Positions 8,769 through 16,239 of a stretch of DNA of 27,741 nt are shown piece after piece. This DNA is from Chara braunii. Lineage: Eukaryota; Streptophyta; Charophyceae; Charales; Characeae. The notes below the pieces were generated by a model. The model was not told the origin of the DNA. It saw nothing but the letters and a program-made list of their open reading frames with translations, and made no database searches. Each line of letters begins with the position of its first letter. Position 1 is the stretch's first letter. The position numbers and the translations under genes were made by a program. The stretch is from assembly GCA_003427395.1 (NCBI GenBank), contig BFEA01000843.1:137965-165705 (forward strand), in the 5' to 3' direction.

Positions 8769-9269
8769 CTATGCTATCTTGCTGATTGACCACTTGTCGA
8801 CGTCTAACGTCGCAGGTCTCAGAGTCGTCCGAAGGCTGGTTGCCCGTCGTTCCTCCTCTGAGCGGGTTCGCCAGATGAAGCCGGAAGCTCGATACTCGTG
8901 GTCCTGCAGGCACTCCGAGCACGGGGGATGGGGCCAGTAGGGGGCGATGGCGAGCCAGGGCACGACGGTCAGGGAGTGATATGGTAGGATGCGGTGATAG
9001 GGAGGGAACTCGGTCCCTACGATAATGATCCCGGGTTTCGTGACGACGTGACACGTGTGTGTGTTAGAGTAGTGGGGGAGAGAAAGAATGCATCCCAGGG
9101 CCTGATCGAGGTCCCACTCGCAGATTTGTTCGTTCCCTATTAAGTAAGGGAAGTTCGGGGGTTCCGCCCTGGGCCGTGCCGACAAGCGAGAGTGCTCCCA
9201 ATATCTCTGAAATTCCCGATCCCTAAAACACTCACGGTCAGTGACGTAAACGGGGGCATCGACATTCAT
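8769..9269 (-). CDS. LTR-encoded protein, divergent copy (166 aa)
   Basis: Open frame inside the solo LTR, sense to the LTR. The first ATG is at 9269 (the frame is open further up, to a GTG at 9332). It shares with the intact copy at 18123-18662 the order: CEWD; a hydrophobic core ending in T-x-F-x-PY then ILPY; VVPWLAIAPYWP; a C-x2-C pair (PCSEC); then RTRSEEE and a Thr/Arg segment. The C-terminal 30-40 residues do not match, perhaps after a frameshift. Family unknown. No signal peptide or membrane span is evident. An open frame conserved in three LTRs suggests past selection. Confidence 0.6.
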   Translation of the reverse strand: MNVDAPVYVTDRECFRDREFQRYWEHSRLSARPRAEPPNFPYLIGNEQICEWDLDQALGCILSLPHYSNTHTCHVVTKPGIIIVGTEFPPYHRILPYHSLTVVPWLAIAPYWPHPPCSECLQDHEYRASGFIWRTRSEEERRATSLRTTLRPATLDVDKWSISKIA

Positions 9270-9654
9270 GTTGCGAGTAGGGGTGGAACGTTGGCCATTC
9301 GAGATTTGGTTGAGTTCAGGGTTCGCGGACACGCCAGTAGGCGACGATGCACGCGTATATGCGAGCCTTGTCCCTCGGTCAGAGGGGCGGAAAGCCAGTG
9401 GCTCGCAAGACAGATCATCCTATAGAGGGGCAACCTTTCAATAGTCTATCATGCCTATCCAATTCATACACAAGCAAGATAACGCTTATCATCCATGCAT
9501 CTAGTTTTTGAATCGGGGTTCATGCAACATTTCCTTGGTCAATCGATCCGAAATTACGTAAGGGCCAATCGTCGGGGATCAATCAATTCGACCCATCAAA
9601 AGACAGAGAAGGGGAGGGGTGGAAGACAACCATATATCAACACCTGAGCTATGT

Positions 9655-9711
9655 GACCGTTTGAATGTGGTGAATGTGCGTTCGCGTTCTAATGCACGCG
9701 TTCAAACGGTC
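9655..9711. repeat. Inverted repeat with 11-bp perfect arms
   Basis: GACCGTTTGAA (9655-9665) and TTCAAACGGTC (9701-9711) are exact reverse complements with a 35-nt loop. The CGCGTTCAAA-type motif recurs just downstream at about 9719 and 9730, and in reverse near 9766. Confidence 0.85.
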
Positions 9712-9973
9712 GGCGGCCGCGTTCAAATGCGTTCAAACGCGCTACGCGCCACGTGGCACGAATCTGTTGAACGCGACCCATCCGTCGGCATGCGCACATG
9801 GCAAACTATGGGTGGGGAATTCGGTTCTTCAAAAAAAAAAAAAAAAAAAAAAAGTGTGGCAGCGTATATTTCCAAGTTTTGGCGGTAGATTCATTCGATT
9901 TTGCTCATCATATTCAGGACTGCCCCCCCTTTCCCTGTGTCTGTAACTTTGTGTGTGTGTGTGAACTCGTTTG

Positions 9974-9978
<5 letters not shown>

Positions 9979-10069
<91 letters not shown>
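9979..10069. repeat. (GT)n(GA)n compound microsatellite, ends in gap
   Basis: GT run 9979-10022 runs directly into a GA run 10023-10069, which ends at the assembly gap. It lies inside the solo LTR and explains part of its excess length. Confidence 0.97.
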
Positions 10070-10550
10070 NNNNNNNNNNNNNNNNNNNNNNNNNNNNNNN
10101 NNNNNNNNNNNNNNNNNNNNNNNNNNNNNNNNNNNNNNNNNNNNNNNNNNNNNNNNNNNNNNNNNNNNNNNNNNNNNNNNNNNNNNNNNNNNNNNNNNNN
10201 NNNNNNNNNNNNNNNNNNNNNNNNNNNNNNNNNNNNNNNNNNNNNNNNNNNNNNNNNNNNNNNNNNNNNNNNNNNNNNNNNNNNNNNNNNNNNNNNNNNN
10301 NNNNNNNNNNNNNNNNNNNNNNNNNNNNNNNNNNNNNNNNNNNNNNNNNNNNNNNNNNNNNNNNNNNNNNNNNNNNNNNNNNNNNNNNNNNNNNNNNNNN
10401 NNNNNNNNNNNNNNNNNNNNNNNNNNNNNNNNNNNNNNNNNNNNNNNNNNNNNNNNNNNNNNNNNNNNNNNNNNNNNNNNNNNNNNNNNNNNNNNNNNNN
10501 NNNNNNNNNNNNNNNNNNNNNNNNNNNNNNNNNNNNNNNNNNNNNNNNNN
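10070..10550. other. Assembly gap (481 N)
   Basis: All N. Bounded on the left by (GA)n and on the right by (AC)n, so the assembler failed within a microsatellite. True length is unknown. Confidence 0.99.

Positions 10551-10602
<52 letters not shown>
10551..10602. repeat. (AC)n microsatellite
   Basis: Perfect AC run from the right gap edge to 10602. It is the reverse complement of the GT run on the left side. Confidence 0.97.
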
Positions 10603-10604
<2 letters not shown>

Positions 10605-10670
10605 CCCCCAACCCACACCTCTGCGCCCTGCGCAAACGCATTTACGCGCGTTCAAATACTGAATACGAAA

Positions 10671-10691
10671 CGCGCGTTCAATGAACGCGCG
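10671..10691. repeat. 21-bp near-perfect palindrome
   Basis: Arms CGCGCGTTCA (10671-10680) and TGAACGCGCG (10682-10691) separated by one A. The GCGCGTTCAA core also occurs at about 10646 and, in related form, on the other side of the gap at 9699-9770. Confidence 0.85.
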
Positions 10692-10879
10692 GCAACAGAG
10701 CACCTGAGGAGAGCAAATGAAAAACACACACGTCAACAGAAAAGAGCGAATGACAAGTCCGAAGCCCGATTCAGGAAAAAAAAAGAGGCGACTCGTGCCG
10801 ATTACCAAATGATCAGAAGGAAAGAAGAAGAAGAAAAATGACTAAAGGGATAGAAGAAGAAACTCATCGCACACTTCCC

Positions 10880-10880
<1 letters not shown>

Positions 10881-10957
<77 letters not shown>

Positions 10958-10963
10958 TTTCTC
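10881..10963. repeat. (TC)n microsatellite
   Basis: Perfect TC run 10881-10949, then imperfect T/C tract to about 10963. Confidence 0.97.
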
Positions 10964-11924
10964 ATGCGGGCAGTCCGTCGCCCCGCACCTACACGGAGTT
11001 GTCACCCCGCTTAGTTCGAGAATGCCAGCCGGGTTCGCCCATGTGCCACAGTCCGTCGCGGCCCCACGCCAACCCCGCATGCCCAGCACCAGCTCGTCGG
11101 ATCGCCGAACTCTCTACTCACCTTCCAAATCTCGCTCGTTAGTTGATCCTCTCGACTGCGCTAACTTCCAGAAGTGTTTGAGAGGGAATTAATCGTGCTT
11201 GCAAAATTTATAGCATGCATGCTTTGCGAGAGATACACGGGATCGTGTTTAGGTGGGAGGAAGAAGGAGGAAGGAAGTGCCTACGCCTGCATGGCCAGGC
11301 CACAGCGTGGGGGACGTAGCCACACTCCACACATCGATCCGGTCATGCAAGCGTTCAGGCCAATAGGATGGGGGGAGGTATGTGCACGCAAGGGCGCCGC
11401 AAAAGATATCAAGCACGAGAGGATTACAGTTGCAATCACGTCTGCCAGAACAAAGATTACAGTTACACACGAGATTAAGGCGCAGAAAAGTCAGAACACA
11501 GTTCCTGACGCGGCCGAGCATGCGCAAGCAGGAAGTGTCGCGCAGCAGAAATTGAGATGCGCCCAAATTCCTAGTCTAAATCCTAGTTGCAAAAAGAAAA
11601 TCCAAACGAAGCAAATTCCGAGAGCCCGCGGGGGCTCGGCATCAGTTGAAAATTCGAAAAGATTTCCCCGCACAACAGTCGCGCCAAAATTCCCATTTTC
11701 CACAGCAGAACAAGAAAAAATCTATGGCAACCGTTAGTTGTCGCGCTCGCTGAGGCGTGATCAACTATCAACCATCATGGGAGCAGACCAGCCTTCAATC
11801 GAAAGAGACAAGAAAACGTAGGGGCATCCATACAATCTGCCAGGCCATTGCGACTCAACCAATTTCAACCTCCGACGTAGCCTCACACAGAAGACCGCGC
11901 GGTTACAGAAAGCAGTTCGTCACA

Positions 11925-11928
11925 AGCT
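11925..11928. repeat. Target-site duplication AGCT, right copy
   Basis: AGCT directly after the terminus CGTCACA, matching 8501-8504. Confidence 0.6.
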
Positions 11929-12374
11929 CGTTCTGATGGTCGGGGCAGGAGGCACACTCGACAAAAAAGAGGCCGGAGCGGGGGTAGGAGGGAGGACACT
12001 AGAAAACCTGAGCTTTGCAGGCTGGGAACTCTATACAAATCGAGAGTGCCTTTCGAGAGTGCTTTCTTTCTGACAGCTCGCGAAGGGTGTTGTCATGAGT
12101 TCCAGTCTAGAGTAAGTGGGGCGACGAGTTTAACTTACTCTCGAAACTTCGGGAGTCTAGAGTAATGGAGTGAGGCCTATACAACACCCGAATCCGTGAG
12201 TGCCCTACGAGACACAGGCGCAGCACTACACTACACAGCCTCGATAGCATTTTGTATGCCCAGACTCCAGGCTCGCTGTCCAAAAAAAGGCAGAGGGAGG
12301 GTCCGTGGGTTCCTACGAGGACCGTCCACGAAAGCACTTGTGCAGGCCGGGAGCTATACAAAAATGGACAGTCA

Positions 12375-12520
12375 ATGGGCCTCGCTCCACTACATAACAC
12401 TCTACATGCATTTGGACTCTCTCTTGACCGGGTACATTCATAACCTTGGAATCGTCTAAATGCAACTGGTCCCCACGGCGTCCAAATGCATGTACAGCGC
12501 TGTGTAGTGGAGTGAGGCCC
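12375..12520. repeat. Fold-back (MITE-like) inverted repeat
   Basis: The left arm starts GGGCCTCGCTCCACTACA and includes CATGCATTTGGAC. The right arm mirrors it as GTCCAAATGCATG then TGTAGTGGAGTGAGGCCC. Arms are about 41 bp with roughly eight internal mismatches; the loop is about 62 bp. Outer ends are 18-bp near-perfect inverted repeats. No coding content, so it resembles a small non-autonomous fold-back element; no target duplication was identified. Confidence 0.7.
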
Positions 12521-13159
12521 AATTTCACACGGTATTTGTGACAAATGTCCAAGCCATTTTGCACACCGATAATGGACAGTAAGTGGAGCGATGTCCAACT
12601 GTCCATCTTTGTATAGTGGACAGTAGTGGAGAGAGGCCCTTTTTCACATTTTGGATGTGGCGAGGGCCAAAAAAAGGTCAAGTGTCTAAGGCCAACACTC
12701 TCCCACACACCACACCCAACCCACTCACACGCACACTCACACCCATGTCGGCTGAAAACCTTACAAAAACTGGGAGGATCCAGCTGACTATCGCAGTTGG
12801 TTGGCACCAAGCGGGCCGCAAAGACTGTTACTAGATGGGGGTGAGGGAAGATAAAAAGGGAGGCGCAGGTACTTGCAAATGCTCGGTCCTCGTGTTAGCC
12901 GGGCCCCCACTGGCGGCCCCAACCCTGCACCCTAAACGCTAGGGCAAAGGGGCAAACATGCCGTTACCTCTCTCCGCCGAGAGAGGTAGGTAACCTCCCT
13001 TCAGTGAAGAGACGTAGAAAGCTATGCTTGCAGGGGTCCCCTGTATAACCTTAGGAGTAGTGGTAGGTAGTGAAAGGAAAAAGATAGACATGGCAGAACA
13101 CCTGCGCTTACACTACAACCACATGTCCGTTCGAACGAAAGATTACAATGTTCAGGAAT

Positions 13160-13481
13160 GGTGGAGCCGCTTTCCAGCAGGTGTTGCTCCACACCAATAG
13201 ATGGAGCCTCTGTTTTGTTGGAAAAAAAAAGGAGAGAATAAATTAAAAAATTGTCTGAGGCGAGAGCAAAATATATGGCTGTCCCCCAGTGCCCCATCAA
13301 CCTCGCCTGTGTGTACACGTGGTACAGAAGATAGTATAGTGCAGACACTCCCACCTGCAAGGATGGCGCCCGCAATAAAGAGAACATGACCATGGCCCCT
13401 GTGCAACGATGACACGTTTTTCAACGGCCTTGAGATATCATTATTGAAATTATTGGCCTCAGCAGGGGATTCAGAATATTC
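13160..13481 (-). pseudogene. Possible host exon interrupted by SINE insertion
   Basis: Minus-strand frame with ordinary composition and a hydrophobic stretch (HVLFIAGAILAGGSVCTIL). Further 3' a pyrimidine tract plus AACAAAACAG at about 13218-13245 looks like an intron acceptor. At the 5' side the frame reaches the left target duplication of the SINE. On the other side of the SINE (13903-13944) the same codon phase relative to the duplicated GAATATTCTGAA is open and Lys/Glu-rich, so the pre-insertion allele reads as one frame. Product unknown; could be a chance open frame. Confidence 0.3.
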
Positions 13482-13506
13482 CTTTCTCTTTTTTTTTCCC
13501 TTCAGA

Positions 13507-13537
<31 letters not shown>

Positions 13538-13890
13538 TATATTCTTCTCTCAATTTCACCTCACACTACCTACCTACCACTACTCCTACTTGTAGGCATA
13601 GCAGCCAGAACCGTGTTCCCGACCTGCAGGTGAATGATACCGGCTAGGGGACAGCCGGTAGCATCAGGGACCATGCCAACAGGACCAATCCCTGTGCCTC
13701 CCCTCAGGTCCCCTCCCCTATGAACATCAGCAGACTCTGCTAAATGCCAATCGGGGGATCCAGTGGTCTATCACTAGGTGGCGGGCGCCAAGCATGCCCA
13801 GGAAGGTACATGAGGCCGATGGGGATTGAACCCACTACCTCCTGAATGCCACTTGCGAGCCTTACCAACTGAGTTAGGCCGCTGGATTCC
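13482..13890 (-). mobile_element. tRNA-derived SINE, copy 2, with 12-bp TSD
   Basis: Minus-strand SINE. TTCAGAATATTC at 13470-13481 is repeated perfectly at 13891-13902. On the minus strand the head carries box A (TAACTCAGTTGG, plus coordinates 13865-13876) and box B (GGTTCAATCCC, 13822-13832) in tRNA spacing. The body matches copy 1 at 6362-6835. The A tail appears as the T run 13507-13532, with a short T/C-rich segment between it and the left duplication. A clean duplication implies a fairly recent insertion. Confidence 0.9.
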
Positions 13891-13902
13891 TTCAGAATAT
13901 TC

Positions 13903-14820
13903 AGTATTACCTTTCTCCTTCTTTCGGGTAAGATCAAATGAAGGTTTTTTTTTTTTTTTTTTTTTTTAATTTTATGACAACGTGAGCAATTCATTAACAA
14001 ACTCAAATATTGGAGGCGGGGGACCATGTCCCACTTGCACCTTTGAGTTGAGCTAGCTCAACTGTGTGACACTCAATTGGGGCTTTCATAATTCATTGAA
14101 AATGTGGAAAGTGATTTTTAAATAGCTCTTTTGACAATTTCCTCCCAGTCCAAAAAAGAAAAAACACTATATTATTTGTCAGTGTCTGGCTTCTCGGAAC
14201 CCAATGCAAGGGATTCATGGAGTCTGAGCAGTGGCAGACCTCACAACTCAGACCCGGAGATCTCCAAGCTCAGGGAAGGCCACAGGATCAGAGAGGGTGG
14301 AACCGTAGATTCCTACTAAAAATACCAAGAGAAACCTCCCTGGTGGGAAGTTTCATTCACGATGTACGTAACCACATCCCTGCACGAGATACAGCCCACA
14401 GAAGCTTCTTGGCACTGACCCTGTGGATTAGAGATACAGGATGGGGAATCGTGCCAAACGGAAATCACGGGTGACGAGGTGTCATTCAATGATGACAGCG
14501 AGTGAGGCTGCCTGGCTCACACCGTTGAGCTTGCTTGTGATAAGCCAGGATCCGTACTCAGCGGTTTCCCGTACCTTAAGAGGTGGACCCCACTGCTTTG
14601 CGGCAAAGCTTTGGAAGACGATTTGTGAAACCTTACTGCTTTGCGACAAAGCTTTGGAAAACGCTCAGATATGACGTGGCAGACTTTTTCACGCAGTTCT
14701 GTTTTGCCCGTTCCCTGCGGTTCGGCCATTCTGAGGGAGTAAGGGGGGGCCACCTCCCTCGGTTTGGCCATCCCCTGTGGAAAGGAGAGCCAGGAATTGG
14801 GTGAGAACCGAGACAAGCTA
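13903..14820. other. Unassigned stretch with a short duplicated hairpin
   Basis: T run 13945-13967 (23 T). ACTGCTTTGCGGCAAAGCTTTGG-type units begin at 14592 and 14635 (43-bp period), each with a GCTTTGC/GCAAAGC stem. No convincing gene; open frames are short and unlike known families. Confidence 0.4.
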
Positions 14821-16239
14821 CGTGACGCTCAAACCTCACGTCCTGCGCTGTCTTCCGTTCGGAGTGTTTAAATTGCGGAAGGGGCCCCAGAAAGACAGCG
14901 AGATGGGGTGAGCCAAGGATTTTCGGAAAGTTGAGTGTGGGAACACGGACATAACCGAAATCCCCTGAGCCAGTCCGAAGGTCCGTCACTACGCGGGTTT
15001 TGAGGGAGAAAAAGCTGCGCGCGGGACGCACGGCGCGGGGAAGTTCAATCCAAAAAGTATCACTGGACTTCCCATCGAGCCGCCGCTTTGCGTTTCACTT
15101 GAAAGGGGGCGGGCACGTACTTGGTATCCCGTTTCCGGGTCAAGTCCCGACGTCGCTCATTACACAACTCTGAATCTGACGTGGAAGGCCGTAACCGAGT
15201 GGCTCTTTCCTTATGCTCATCTTCTTCTCGTACTCGGTAGTGAAAGCCCTTCGATTAGTAAGGCTCAAAGCGGCGACAATCGCTGCACAGAGTGTTAGGC
15301 CAATGGGGAGCTACTGCCGACCACGGGATGACGATCAGCTCATTAAACGGCAATGGCAACGAATAAGGCGGTCAGTGTGTGTCTACAATAACAAAACCAG
15401 CACCGACAAATCAGAGCACCGGGTTTCAGGAGGGAAGTAGTGTCTTCCGCCGATCTTGGCGACGACTTCTCGTACGTCCCACTCGCATACACGTGTCCTC
15501 TTCTCGTTATACGGGAGGGGGCGTGGCGGGGATGCGGGAGGCCAATACCCAGTTGGCTCGGAACAATCGGTCCACATGGCAATAGTGAAATCTTATCCAG
15601 CATGCATCCTACATATTAATCACAACGATCCTATGACTTAGTTGGAGATACGTCCAGCAGACAATCGTTTCATCATGTCATCATCCAAGCATTCCCGTTC
15701 ACTTCTCACAGACATTCATCGAGGAAGGTGCAAAAATGGCAGCCACACAACACTCAGTTCTCCGTGTGCTCTGCACCCCTACCCCGCGACTGATTAGGCG
15801 TTAGTCAGAACAATCATCTCATCCTTTGTGTGCAATAGATCAGCAAACATCCATAATCGTTCATGTCACAGAGAGAGAGAAGGTAGGGAGGAAAAAGTGC
15901 GGACCAGACAAAATAGATGAAAATTACACCAAGATCCGACGATGAACAAGAGTTTTCGGCTTAACTGCCATGAAACTGAACTCACTCCAAGGAATGGATT
16001 CGAGACAAGGAGGCGCATCCGCCGTGAAGTTCCACTATGGCCCCGGGCCATTCATCCATTCAACTACGATCACTATCCCCATGCATGCACTGACGATCCC
16101 GGTCGTCACGTGCCACTTTCCACCACTGCGATCGTCACCTGCCGACTTAGTCTCGACACGGCCAGCCCGGATCGCACAGTCCATCGTGGCGATCAGGTGC
16201 ACCGCCAGGCTACATTTAGCTCGTCGGGACTTCCCGACT
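14821..16239 (-). mobile_element. Truncated LTR of same family (minus strand), interrupted by the gypsy element
   Basis: Read on the minus strand, 16239 to 14821 aligns by eye with the plus-strand LTR from about 17240 to its end. Shared landmarks: GGTGACGATCGCAGTGGTGG, GCCATAGTGGAA, TTTTTGCACCTTCC, the ORF, TTTTTGGATTGA, AACACTCCGAACGGAAGACA, and the terminal GAGGTTTGAGCGTCAC. No PBS follows its end, so it is a 3' or solo LTR. Its 5' part (about 1 kb) is missing because the plus-strand element begins at 16240; the remainder should lie beyond the right edge of the window. Confidence 0.85.
15045..15577 (-). pseudogene. LTR-encoded protein, broken copy
   Basis: Homologue of the intact ORF at 18123-18662. 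It starts with the same MWTD at 15577 and shares PRPLPYNEKRTRVCEWDVRE, then IGG and YFPP. After 15383 the match continues only with frameshift and stops: NELIVIP, APHWP, LC-x2-C, SKGFHYR and DEHKERATR can all be read, with a TAA shortly after the C-x2-C region and a TGA just before the terminal YFLD. The end corresponds to 15045. It is a pseudogene within a truncated LTR. Confidence 0.8.

Larger units (their letters stand above)
8505..11924 (-). mobile_element. Solo LTR of the Ty3/gypsy family (minus strand)
   Basis: On the minus strand it starts TGTGACGAAC at 11924, identical to the first 10 bases of the complete element's LTR (16240), and ends GGGCGTCACA at 8505. That gives 7-bp terminal inverted repeats with TG/CA termini. 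AGCT at 8501-8504 is repeated at 11925-11928, a candidate 4-bp target duplication. Near its 3' end the sequence aligns by eye with the 18.77-18.88 kb LTR end (TTTCCAAAA, CACACCCC, GAGGTT). No PBS or coding interior is present, so it is a solo LTR. It is about 0.8 kb longer than the other LTR because of microsatellites and the gap (9.83-10.96 kb). Confidence 0.85.
11929..13481. other. Repeat-rich intergenic stretch
   Basis: Contains small hairpins (12109-12141, arms AGAGTAAGT/ACTTACTCT; 12966-12985, arms CCTCTCT/AGAGAGG) and the fold-back element at 12375-12520. Another ACTGTCCA/TGGACAGT stem-loop lies near 12598-12625. No reliable gene from 11929 to about 13150; the part near 13160-13481 may be a host exon (separate entry). 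Confidence 0.5.

Noticed and set aside
9798-10841. Long open frames on both strands across the gap
   Set aside because: They consist of N bases and dinucleotide repeats (VCVCV, REREE, THTHT); artefacts of microsatellites and the gap.
11174-11737. 187-codon plus-strand open frame
   Set aside because: Lies antisense within the solo LTR, in the region corresponding to the LTR start; no domain, biased composition, not found in the other LTRs.
13822-13890. Possible tRNA gene on the minus strand
   Set aside because: Has A and B boxes but no full cloverleaf or acceptor pairing, and is fused to a SINE body with an A tail and TSD; it is the SINE head.
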